From Amycolatopsis umgeniensis (GTDB taxonomy: Bacteria > Actinomycetota > Actinomycetes > Mycobacteriales > Pseudonocardiaceae): 64,000 bases of DNA. Of this stretch, positions 38,037-45,770 are shown one piece after another. The position numbers and the translations under genes were made by a program. Each line of letters begins with the position of its first letter. The stretch's first letter is position 1. Under the pieces are notes generated by a model. It saw nothing but the letters and a program-made list of their open reading frames with translations. It did no database searches and was not told the origin of the DNA. Location of the stretch: contig NZ_JACHMX010000001.1 in assembly GCF_014205155.1 (NCBI RefSeq), forward strand, positions 434,001 through 498,000, read 5' to 3'.

Positions 38037-38083
38037 GACTGTGTGGATTTTGGGACATCTGACGTCCCAAAATCCACACAGTC
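38037..38083. terminator. hpa operon terminator, 20-bp perfect stem
   Basis: Arms 38037-38056 and 38064-38083 are exact complements (GACTGTGTGGATTTTGGGAC) with a 7-base loop. The AAAATCC/GGATTTT block gives T-runs in both directions, fitting a bidirectional terminator between hpaI and the convergent small gene. Confidence 0.88.
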
Positions 38084-38104
38084 GACGGTCGCCTTCGCCG
38101 CCGC

Positions 38105-38374
38105 TCACGACGTCGCGCTGTCCGGGGCTTCGAAATCAGCCTGGCGGCGGGCAAGGTAGGCAGGCCAGTCGGCCCGGGCCGCGACCACGTCGGCGATGGA
38201 AAGCTTGATGACGCCGCAGCCGCTGAGCGAGCAGGCTCGTGGGGCGCTCGCGTCGATGAGGGAAATGCCGCCGATCTCGTCGCCGTCGTCGATGTAGGTG
38301 CAGAGCACGGGGTGGAACGCGCAGTCCTCGTAGATGTCACCCGGCTGAATTTCGCCTGGTTGGTCGTTGATCAC
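38105..38374 (-). CDS. Small acidic hypothetical protein
   Basis: 89 residues from GTG 38374. There is no RBS, but a -10-like TAGCAT sits exactly 7 bases upstream, so a leaderless transcript is likely and supports this start over a longer frame. The sequence is acidic with CAFHPVLC and CSLSGCGVIKLS cysteine pairs that might hold a metal. No family recognised. It abuts the left HNH element. Confidence 0.5.
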   Translation of the reverse strand: MINDQPGEIQPGDIYEDCAFHPVLCTYIDDGDEIGGISLIDASAPRACSLSGCGVIKLSIADVVAARADWPAYLARRQADFEAPDSATS

Positions 38375-38663
38375 GCTGGTGATGCTAGGCGGAGATGTCG
38401 GGCGGGCTGTAGTGGATTTCTGCCGAACAGCTCCACGATCTGTGATTTGAACTCCCGAGAACGTGCTGGCCATCCGAGGTCACCTGGTCGCGATCGGGTG
38501 TGCTTCTGTCGGAGGATCGGCTTTCGCGGCCTCCGGGTGGTTGTGAGTGGTGAGTCGGGTTCTGGCGGACCGGTATTTGGTTGTCGGCTGGGTCTGGCCT
38601 TGTGTGGGTGGTGTGGGCATGCCGAGGGGCCCGTCGCCGGTGGGGGTGGCGGGCTCCTCGGGG

Positions 38664-39923
38664 TTATGCGGTGGCGCGGTGGAGGGTGTTGCGCCGGGGT
38701 TTTCGTAGCGGGTCCAGGTATTGGGGTGGGATGAACTCCGGTAACCCGTCGGCTGCCATCCGGACTTGCCAGTCCCCGTGGTGAATCAGGCGGTGGTGGA
38801 AACCGCAGAGCAACACCAGGTTCCGGAGATCCGTGGGCCCGCCGTCTGCCCAATGATCAATATGATGGGCGTGACAGTTCCGCGGCCGCCGATGACAGCC
38901 GGGGAACGCGCAGCCCCCGTCACGGATGTTGAGGGCTCGGCGTTGCGCTGGGGTGACGAACCGCTTCAACCGTCCCACATCCAGCGGCTCCCCAGCCGCG
39001 TTCATCACGATCGGCAACATCAGGCAGTCGCAGGCGGCCATGCGTGCTTCGCGGGCGGTCATTTTTCCGACGAAGTCTACGCAGGCGGTGCCGAGCCCGG
39101 TCTTGAGTTCCTCGAGCCCGATGGTCACGTGGATCAGGGTGCGGTAGCCGTTGGTGCCGGGCTGGTCGGGGCAGGCGACCGCGAGGTCCAGGAGTTCGGC
39201 CCAGGCGTCGCCTTGGCGTTCGGCTGTGGTGCGTAGATCGGCTTGGCCGGATTCGTCGATCGGGCGTGGTGCCGCGTAGGCCTCGAGGGCGGCGGCGGTG
39301 CGGGCACCGAGTTCGTCGTCGAGGAGGCCGTTCAGTGTCCAGAACCCGTCCTTGCGGCGCTCCAGGGTGACTTCACGGCTGGGTTGCTTGGGTTCGGGGT
39401 CTTTGGGTTCGTTCCCATCAGGGTCGAGCCACGCGAGCAGGTTGTCCCCGAGCTTCGACACCTGCCGAGGACCGGCGTCCCGCGCCAGATCAGCGAGAGT
39501 CTTCTCCGCACACTCCCGATCCTCCACCGACACATCCGACGGAATCCGAGCCAGAATCTCCAGGATCTGCTTGATCCGTTCACTCCCGATAGCGCCCTCG
39601 GCGGCAGCCGCACCCGTAGCGGGAGCCACCGCCGGAACCTCCGTGTCGTCCAGTGCTCGGGTCGGGTTCAGCGCGATCGCCTGACTCACGATCGGACCGG
39701 CCTCGCCCCGCGACAACCCGGCCACGTCAGCGAACCACGCTGCTGTACTGCCGTAGCCGTAGAGGTCTTTCGCGCCCCGGGACTCGATCTCCGCCAGATA
39801 CCGCCCCAACCCGGCGGAGGCGATCCGCATCATCTGCAGGAACTGCAGCACGCCATGGGCAAGCTCCAGCTTGCCGGCACGCCACAGCTCCTGCGGCAGT
39901 TCGGGAAGAAAGGTCTCGGACAC
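38664..39923 (-). CDS. DUF222-HNH endonuclease, 13E12 family, left copy
   Basis: 419 residues from GTG 39923. Residues 1-300 are the DUF222 helical region (QELWRAGKLELAHGVLQFLQMMRIAS). The C-terminus is an HNH nuclease at about 338-382: GGCAFPGCHRRPRNCHAHHIDHWADGG, LVLLCGFHHRLIHHGDW, with zinc-type cysteines 338 and 343. A -10 TATTGT sits 7 bases before the GTG, implying a leaderless mRNA, and a LexA box covers the -35 region. These genes are multicopy in actinobacteria; DNA cleavage activity is expected but the biological role is unclear. Identical to the copy at 60466-61725. Confidence 0.92.
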   Translation of the reverse strand: MSETFLPELPQELWRAGKLELAHGVLQFLQMMRIASAGLGRYLAEIESRGAKDLYGYGSTAAWFADVAGLSRGEAGPIVSQAIALNPTRALDDTEVPAVAPATGAAAAEGAIGSERIKQILEILARIPSDVSVEDRECAEKTLADLARDAGPRQVSKLGDNLLAWLDPDGNEPKDPEPKQPSREVTLERRKDGFWTLNGLLDDELGARTAAALEAYAAPRPIDESGQADLRTTAERQGDAWAELLDLAVACPDQPGTNGYRTLIHVTIGLEELKTGLGTACVDFVGKMTAREARMAACDCLMLPIVMNAAGEPLDVGRLKRFVTPAQRRALNIRDGGCAFPGCHRRPRNCHAHHIDHWADGGPTDLRNLVLLCGFHHRLIHHGDWQVRMAADGLPEFIPPQYLDPLRKPRRNTLHRATA

Positions 39924-39947
39924 CCCACAACAATACCGCACATCTGT

Positions 39948-39961
39948 CGAACAGGTGTTCG
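39948..39961. promoter_or_regulatory. LexA SOS box, left HNH copy
   Basis: CGAACAGGTGTTCG (one strand) matches the actinobacterial SOS box CGAAC-N4-GTTCG exactly; it overlaps the expected -35 region of the HNH gene. In M. tuberculosis several 13E12 genes are LexA-regulated, so damage induction is a reasonable prediction. Confidence 0.8.
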
Positions 39962-40112
39962 TAATTTTAAGCAACAACACAACCGGCGCATTCACCACTG
40001 ACGGGTGAATCCGTCAAAACGTCGCTGCTACCCGACGTGACATCGACCGTCGACCACCGCATTTCGCCAGCCGACGCCTAACCACTCGCGACCCACCCGA
40101 GAGCACGCCGCC

Positions 40113-41459
40113 CTAATCCTCACCAACCAGCTCACCCACTCTCGGATTCGCCGGAAGTCGAAGCGCCGCAACAAGTCCGCCAACGGCAACGAGACCGATG
40201 AAGCCGAACACGACCCCGAAAGCCAGCGTGGGCCTCGATTCGAGGCCCGCCAGGACCGCGCCGGTCACCGCGACCCCCGCGACCGCGCCCACCTGCCTCA
40301 CCGTGTTGAACAGACCGGACGCCCCACCCGCGGCGGCGGGTTCCACGGACGCCATCGCGATGGCGGACAGCGGCGACCAGGCCACCGCGTTGGCGGCGCC
40401 CAGAAGTGCGGCCCCCGCCGTGATCCACCAGGGATTCAGCTCCGACACGACCACGAGACCGATGAGCAGCAAGCTCACCGCGAGCAGACTCATGCCGAGG
40501 ATCGCCGGTCGACGGCCTCCGACTCGGTCGACCCAGCGGCCCGCCGGTGGCGACAGCAGGATCGCGACGACGGCGTCCGGTGCCAGGACCATCGCTGCTT
40601 CGATCGGCCCGAAACCGCGTACTTCTTGGATATAGAGCATGGTCGGCAGCGCCATCGCGAGGACCGTCGCGCCGAGGGACGCCATCGCGAGGCTCGCCGA
40701 CAGGTATCCGGACGAGCGGTAGAGCCGCAATGGCGCGAGCGCGTCGGCGCCTTCGCTGCGTTCCCGGAAGTAGAAACCCACGAGCAGGGCGACGGCGCCG
40801 GCGGCCGCGAGCAACGAAAAGGACAGCAGCGCCCACACGAGAAGGCTCAGACCCGCTGTGCTCAGTGCGGCGCCGATGAGGTCGAAGCGCGCGAAACCGC
40901 CTTGGCTACCGGGAATCAGGCGAATCCCCATGACGACGGCGATGGCGCAGAGCGGAACGTTGACCCAGAAGATCCAGCGCCAATCGAGGCTCGCCGTCAG
41001 CAGCCCGCCCAGAATGGGTCCGAGCAGAGTGGCAGCGGCGGCGACCGAGCCCCAGACGCCGAAGGCGCGGCCCCTCTCGTCTTCGGCGAAGAGCCGTCTG
41101 ATCAACGTGAGCGGCTGTGGAGACATCGCGGCCGCGGCCAGGCCTTGCAGGATCCTGAAGGCGATGAGCCATCCGATCGAGGGAGCGAACCCGCACAGCG
41201 CGGAGGCGACGGCGAAGCCCGCCATGCCGAAGAGGTAGACGCGTTTCGGATCGAAGAGGTCGCCGAGCCGGCCCGCGACCAGCAAAGGAACCGAAAAGGC
41301 GAGCAGATAGCCCGCCGTCACCCAGAACAGCGCGGCGACGTCCCCGCCGAGATCGGCTTGGATGCTCGGGCTCGCCACCGCGACGATCGTCGTGTCGAGC
41401 AGGATCACGAAGAAGCCCGCGAGCAGCGCCACGAGTCCGCCCCATTTGGAAGAATTCAT
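40113..41459 (-). CDS. MFS drug/H+ antiporter, DHA2 (QacA/EmrB-like)
   Basis: 448 residues with about 14 hydrophobic segments. Motif A GRLGDLFDPKRV, motif C GPILGGLL and the N-terminal LLDTTIVAVASPSIQADLG (motif D1) mark a DHA2 exporter. GGGGAGCG precedes ATG 41459. First gene inside the inverted repeats on the left. Substrates could be antibiotics or dyes; no regulator is adjacent. Confidence 0.88.
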   Translation of the reverse strand: MNSSKWGGLVALLAGFFVILLDTTIVAVASPSIQADLGGDVAALFWVTAGYLLAFSVPLLVAGRLGDLFDPKRVYLFGMAGFAVASALCGFAPSIGWLIAFRILQGLAAAAMSPQPLTLIRRLFAEDERGRAFGVWGSVAAAATLLGPILGGLLTASLDWRWIFWVNVPLCAIAVVMGIRLIPGSQGGFARFDLIGAALSTAGLSLLVWALLSFSLLAAAGAVALLVGFYFRERSEGADALAPLRLYRSSGYLSASLAMASLGATVLAMALPTMLYIQEVRGFGPIEAAMVLAPDAVVAILLSPPAGRWVDRVGGRRPAILGMSLLAVSLLLIGLVVVSELNPWWITAGAALLGAANAVAWSPLSAIAMASVEPAAAGGASGLFNTVRQVGAVAGVAVTGAVLAGLESRPTLAFGVVFGFIGLVAVGGLVAALRLPANPRVGELVGED

Positions 41460-41581
41460 CGCCGCTCCCCCGGTGCACGCACGCGATCACGATAGGGCCA
41501 CGGATCCCGCCCGCCGTAACAAGGCCTGTTCACCCCGCGAGTTGTAAGCCGACGGCTTCGGCACCCGGGAAGGGGACGATC

Positions 41582-42322
41582 TTGAACCGGGCGGGTTCTG
41601 TGTGGTTCTGGTCCTTGCTCGGCGCCTTCATCGCCGCCGCCCTCGGCACCGCGATCAATTTCGCGACCGACCTCAAGACCAGTTTCCTGGCCTGGGGTCT
41701 CGTCGTCGCGTTCACCGTCGCGACCGGGCTGATCAGCGGAATCTCGCAGGTCCTCAGCCGCCGCGACGGCGGCGGTCCGCAAACCGGCGGCACGACGAAC
41801 GTCTACAACGTCCAGCACTCACAGGTCAACGTGTGGCTGGTGTTCCTGATCCTCGGGGTCTCGGGTTCGCTGCTGGCGGCCATTTTCGTGGGCGTCCACT
41901 TCGCGGGCTCGATCCAGACCGCCGGGACACCGCTCCCCGCGGCGATCGAACCACGCGTGACACCACCGCCCTCGTCGACGACCATCACGACGTCCACCGT
42001 GCCCCGGCCCGTCTCGAACGAAGACATCACCGAGTTCGTCACCGGCTATTACCGCTTGATGCCGAACACTCAAGCCGGATGGCCGCTCATCGGGCCGAAC
42101 CTCCAGCGCCGGGGCCTAAGCGATTACGAAGCCCATTGGGGCAGGATCAACGCGGTGGACGTCCACAGCGCGTCGGCCACCTCCGCGACGACCGTCCGGG
42201 TCCGGGTCACGCTGCACTACCGCGACGGCCGGCCTTCCTCGCTCGAAACCCACGAACTGACGGTCGTTCCCTGCGAAGGCCACCTTTGCATCGACGCCGA
42301 CACCCTTATCCGCGGGAAATAG
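41582..42322 (+). CDS. Membrane protein of unknown function
   Basis: 246 residues from TTG 41582 behind GAAGGGG. Three hydrophobic segments (about 8-28, 35-57, 80-103), then a Pro/Thr-rich linker and an extracytoplasmic domain (ITEFVTGYYRLMPNTQAGWPLIGPNLQRRGLSDYEAHWGRI) that resembles the NTF2-like accessory domains of actinobacterial serine/threonine kinases, with a terminal Cys pair. No kinase is attached. Divergent from the MFS gene. Confidence 0.7.
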   Translation: MNRAGSVWFWSLLGAFIAAALGTAINFATDLKTSFLAWGLVVAFTVATGLISGISQVLSRRDGGGPQTGGTTNVYNVQHSQVNVWLVFLILGVSGSLLAAIFVGVHFAGSIQTAGTPLPAAIEPRVTPPPSSTTITTSTVPRPVSNEDITEFVTGYYRLMPNTQAGWPLIGPNLQRRGLSDYEAHWGRINAVDVHSASATSATTVRVRVTLHYRDGRPSSLETHELTVVPCEGHLCIDADTLIRGK

Positions 42323-42346
42323 CGATCGCGGGTTAAGGTCCTGCTC

Positions 42347-42901
42347 ATGACCTGTCTTCCTCGCGGCGGCCGTCCCGCGGAGGCCTTGGAGGCCGTAGAG
42401 GCGAGTATCGAGGACTACTGGCGGCTGCTCCTCGTCGAATACGGCGTCGCCGCCGGGACGAAGGAAGAAAACGACCTCGCCGGAATGGTCGTCGCCGACA
42501 CGTCCGCGTTCGAGTGGCGGGTGGTCGACGCGGCCCTGGGCAGGCTGTCGTGCACTGAATGCGGCGGCGAACTCGGCGCGGGTCCCACGAGCTGCGAGAG
42601 CTGTGCCCAGGCCGACGGATTCCGTTTCGCGGCCAGGGAAACAGACAAGCCCGCGACACCGCCGGGCACCGAGCACGGACTCCGCGTCGCCACCGCCGTC
42701 GCCCGGGCCCGGCATCGCTACGGAGTCCGGGCCCGCTGCGGCTTCGAACTCGGCCTTCCCGGTCTCCTCGAGGGCGAACTGCCCAGCACGCCCCGAGCGC
42801 AGGCGTGCCGGGCGGCGATCGACAAGCTCACCGAAGAGGAGTGCGAACGCGTGACCTCCTTCGAAGAGGTCGCCAGGCTCAGTAGTCGTCGCGTCCGGTG
42901 A
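42347..42901 (+). CDS. Hypothetical protein with zinc-ribbon-like cysteines
   Basis: 184 residues. A CTECGG...CESC arrangement at about 69-86 looks like a zinc ribbon, flanked by helical segments and a third set of cysteines further on. No family recognised. Starts 24 bp after the membrane protein gene, so they may be an operon. The 3' end overlaps the convergent YbjN-like gene by 23 bp. Confidence 0.6.
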   Translation: MTCLPRGGRPAEALEAVEASIEDYWRLLLVEYGVAAGTKEENDLAGMVVADTSAFEWRVVDAALGRLSCTECGGELGAGPTSCESCAQADGFRFAARETDKPATPPGTEHGLRVATAVARARHRYGVRARCGFELGLPGLLEGELPSTPRAQACRAAIDKLTEEECERVTSFEEVARLSSRRVR

Positions 42902-43283
42902 ACTGCTGCTCCAGCAGCTCCGCCGAACCCGCGACGAGTTCGAGCGGGTCGGTGAACTCGTTGATGTCGAGGTTCACCAGCGGCAGGGAATGGCGCAGCA
43001 CCAGGTGTTCGCCCATGACCACCAGCCCGCCGACGACGATCGTGTTGCCGATCTCGGTCAGCACGGTCGCCAGGTCGACCTCGTCGATCCGCGCGAACGG
43101 CGTCGCGATCTGCACCCAATCCTCACGGCGGTCGAAGATCTCCCGCGCGATGACAACGGTCTGGGCGCGTTCTTCGTAATCGTCGTCGCCGTAGGACAAC
43201 CGGATGCGAATTTCGTCCGGTTCGTCCTTTACCACCCGATATTCGTGTCGTACGAACGCGACCAGATCGGCCCATTCCGCCAT
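42879..43283 (-). CDS. YbjN / type III chaperone-like fold protein
   Basis: 134 residues, acidic, with alternating strands and helices (IRIRLSYGDDDYEERAQTVVIAREIF, VQIATPFARIDEVDLATVLTEIGNTIVVGGLVVMGEHLVLRHSLPLVNLD) as in YbjN/T3SS-chaperone-like actinobacterial proteins. No signal peptide. Likely a binding or chaperone module of unknown partner. Fold assignment is by pattern only. Confidence 0.55.
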   Translation of the reverse strand: MAEWADLVAFVRHEYRVVKDEPDEIRIRLSYGDDDYEERAQTVVIAREIFDRREDWVQIATPFARIDEVDLATVLTEIGNTIVVGGLVVMGEHLVLRHSLPLVNLDINEFTDPLELVAGSAELLEQQFTGRDDY

Positions 43284-43346
43284 GAATTCATTCTCCCTCG
43301 CAGTCGAAGATCGAGACTAGCGACAACGAGGGTGACGGAACCGGCC

Positions 43347-44438
43347 TCAGTCCGACATCACCCGGACAGCTGCGGTCCGCGCGTGTTCCAGAGCCGAATA
43401 TGTAGCCCCGTGGAGTGAAGCGAGTGTGCCGAGCCTTCCGTATTCGAGACGGGTCGGACTCGGCGGGAGCGCGGCCCGCACCGGTTCCAGGAGCGCCGGA
43501 TGACAACCGACCGGTCCGCCGAGCAACACGAGTTCCGGATCCACCACGGCGGTGATCGACGTGATCGCCCGCGCGACAGCACGACCGATCGTCTCGGTGT
43601 CGCCATCGTCCAGCATCCGCAACGCCGTCGCGACATCGTTCGATCGCGCGCCCGCGCCACCGATTCCGGCGGCAAGCTCCGTGGCGAGCGTGCCGCGGCC
43701 GGCGCCGGGCAGATACCCGATCTCACCCGCAAGCCCGTGCGCGCCCCGGACCAGCCTGTCGCCGATGTACAACCCGACGCCGAGACCCGCGCCGACGTAG
43801 ACGTACGCGAAACTCGACACCCCGGTGGCGCCACCGGCGCGTTGTTCGGCGAGCGCGGCGAGGTTGACGTCGTTGTCCACCAAGACCGGTGCCGTCACGG
43901 TGCCGACGAGGATTTCTGCGGGACTCAGAAGGCCTTCGGGAAACGGAGAAGCCGGGACGGCGATGACGTCGTGCGTCTCGGGGTCGACCGGGTTGGCCAT
44001 CGAAACGGCGACCGCGCGCAGAACCCCTTCCCCCGCTTGATCCACCGCGTCGGACGCGACCGAACGCAGGGCGGCGGCCACCGCTTCGACGTCACCCCTG
44101 ACGCCGGCCGGACGTTCGTGTTCGCGCAGCACCGCGCCGGCGAGATCCGCCGACCAGGCCCGCACCCCGGACTTGCCCACCTCGACGGCGAGCACCCACC
44201 CCGCTGACGGTCCCAGTTCGTAGAACGTGCCGACGCGCCCCCGCCGTCCGGTCTCCTGCGCGCCTGTCGCCTCCAGCAGACCGCTTTCGGTCAGCCTGCG
44301 CACGGCTTCCGACACCGTCGGCTTCGACAGCCCCGTCGCCGCGGCGAGCTCGGCCCTCGTGACCCGGCCCCGGGTCACGACCTCCTCCAGCAGACGGCGA
44401 TCGGTGGCCTCACGCAGGACGGCTTGCGGCAACGGCAC
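43347..44438 (-). CDS. ROK-family transcriptional regulator
   Basis: 363 residues from GTG 44438 (AGGGGAG upstream). Winged helix (GRVTRAELAAATGLSKPTVSEAVRRLTESGLLEA) joined to a ROK sugar-kinase-like domain with the ATP/sugar-binding segments VDNDVNLAALAEQ and YVYVGAGLGVGLYIGDRLVRGAHGLAGEIGY; the CxCGxxGC zinc motif of true ROK repressors is absent. Divergent from the DUF1479 oxygenase, with a fitting operator in the gap, so it probably senses a sugar-like effector and represses that gene. Confidence 0.88.
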   Translation of the reverse strand: MPLPQAVLREATDRRLLEEVVTRGRVTRAELAAATGLSKPTVSEAVRRLTESGLLEATGAQETGRRGRVGTFYELGPSAGWVLAVEVGKSGVRAWSADLAGAVLREHERPAGVRGDVEAVAAALRSVASDAVDQAGEGVLRAVAVSMANPVDPETHDVIAVPASPFPEGLLSPAEILVGTVTAPVLVDNDVNLAALAEQRAGGATGVSSFAYVYVGAGLGVGLYIGDRLVRGAHGLAGEIGYLPGAGRGTLATELAAGIGGAGARSNDVATALRMLDDGDTETIGRAVARAITSITAVVDPELVLLGGPVGCHPALLEPVRAALPPSPTRLEYGRLGTLASLHGATYSALEHARTAAVRVMSD

Positions 44439-44468
44439 CCTTGCGCTCCCCTCTTCCGCCGGTCTACC

Positions 44469-44500
44469 TTGACAGGACGGTTCTAGTTAGGTGACCTTAC
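44469..44500 (+). promoter_or_regulatory. Promoter and ROK-type operator before the DUF1479 gene
   Basis: TTGACA at 44469-44474 is a consensus -35. GTTAGG-tga-CCTTAC at 44486-44500 is a one-mismatch inverted repeat of the kind bound by ROK repressors and overlaps the expected -10, consistent with repression by the adjacent gene product. Confidence 0.6.
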
Positions 44501-44521
44501 CAAATCACCGGAGGTTCAGCG

Positions 44522-45712
44522 ATGATCCTGACCACCGAACTCCCCGCGGACGTCCCCGCCGCCATCCGCGAGACCAAGGCACGGCTCCGCGCCCGTATCG
44601 GCGATGTCGCGGCCGCGTTCGCCAGGGCCGAGGAACTGATGCGCGCCGAGGTCGCCGAGATCGTCGCCCTCCGCGAAAGCGGCCAAGAGATTTGGCCGGT
44701 CATCCGATTCGAGGACGTCGCCGAAGGCACCGTGCCGGACCATCTCGTCGCGGCCGTCCGGCGCCGCGGCTGCGCGGTCGTCAAGAACACCTTCCCTCGC
44801 GCGCGGGCCGAGGCGTGGGACCGCGAACTGGCGGACTACCTGGAGCGCAACGACTTCGAGAAGGCGTATCGTCGTATCGACGACGGCGTGTTCGGCGGTC
44901 TCGCCGCGAGCAAGCCCGCGATCTTCCCGATCTACTGGTCCCGGCCGCAGCTGGAGGCGCGGGAAGACGCCAACATGGTCGCGGTACGCGGGTTCCTCAA
45001 CGGCTTCTGGAAGCACGAATCCGAGGGCCGGGTGTGGTTCGACCCCACTCGCGACACCGCCTACCCCGATCGCGTCCGCCGCCGTGCCCCCGGCGCGACC
45101 TCCCGCGGCCTGTCACCGCACACCGATTCCGGCTCGGTCGAACGGTGGCTGCTTCCCGCTTATCAGAACGTCTTCCGCCATGTCTTCGACGGCGACATCG
45201 ACGCGTACGACCCGTGGGACGGGGCCTACCGCACCGACGTCCACGAGTTCCCCTCCACCGTCATGTGCTCGGCGTTCCGCACCTTCCAGGGCTGGACGGC
45301 GTTGTCCGACATGCGGCCCACCGAGGGTGTCCTGCACGCCGTCCCGATCCCGTCCGCGATGGTCTACCTGCTGCTGCGCGCCCTCCAGGACGACGTCGCC
45401 GAGGACGATCTCTGCGGATCGGCGAACGGGGAAGCCCTGCCGGTGAACGAACGCTGGCACGCGCCGTTGCTGCCCGCGCTCACACCGATCCCCGAAGTCG
45501 AGCCCGGTGACACCGTCTGGTGGCACGGTGACGTGATCCATTCCGTCGCCGGAGTCGAAGACCAGCAGGGCTGGGGCAACGTCATGTACATCGCCGCGAG
45601 CCCGCATTGCGAGAAGAACGCCGCATACGCCGCGCAGTGCGAAGAAGCATTTCGCACCGGTGCGAGCCCGGGCGATTTCGCGCCCGAGAACTACGAAGCC
45701 GGCTGGGTGTGA
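44522..45712 (+). CDS. DUF1479 (YbiU-like) putative 2-oxoglutarate/Fe(II) oxygenase
   Basis: 396 residues. DUF1479 family, double-stranded beta-helix fold. Probable iron ligands are in SPHTDSGS (HxD, about residue 200) and the distal HGDVIHSVAG (about 340). Family members act on unknown small substrates. GGAGG precedes ATG 44522. Controlled in all likelihood by the divergent ROK regulator, so a sugar derivative is a possible substrate. A strong hairpin follows the stop. Confidence 0.85.
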   Translation: MILTTELPADVPAAIRETKARLRARIGDVAAAFARAEELMRAEVAEIVALRESGQEIWPVIRFEDVAEGTVPDHLVAAVRRRGCAVVKNTFPRARAEAWDRELADYLERNDFEKAYRRIDDGVFGGLAASKPAIFPIYWSRPQLEAREDANMVAVRGFLNGFWKHESEGRVWFDPTRDTAYPDRVRRRAPGATSRGLSPHTDSGSVERWLLPAYQNVFRHVFDGDIDAYDPWDGAYRTDVHEFPSTVMCSAFRTFQGWTALSDMRPTEGVLHAVPIPSAMVYLLLRALQDDVAEDDLCGSANGEALPVNERWHAPLLPALTPIPEVEPGDTVWWHGDVIHSVAGVEDQQGWGNVMYIAASPHCEKNAAYAAQCEEAFRTGASPGDFAPENYEAGWV

Positions 45713-45714
45713 AA

Positions 45715-45763
45715 CCTCGTGAGTGGCAGGGACGGGTTAGAACCGTCCCTGCCACCCACGAGG
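45715..45763. terminator. Long hairpin, 21-bp stem, bidirectional
   Basis: CCTCGTGAGTGGCAGGGACGG (45715-45735) pairs with 45743-45763 with one mismatch and a 7-base loop GTTAGAA. Lies between the ends of the convergent DUF1479 and beta-galactosidase genes. Its core (GTTAGAACCGTCCC) recurs, inverted, in the hairpin after the ABC-F gene. Confidence 0.85.
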
Positions 45764-45770
45764 CCGAAGG

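Larger units (their letters stand above)
38487..40013 (-). repeat. Left copy of a 1,527-bp inverted repeat (13E12-like HNH element)
   Basis: Reverse complement of 60376-61902. The boundaries are where the two sequences diverge (38486/61903 outside, 40014/60375 inside). All overlapping reading frames in several phases are identical between copies, so identity is at or near 100 percent at DNA level. The copy contains the HNH gene, its SOS box and about 175 bp downstream. Confidence 0.95.
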
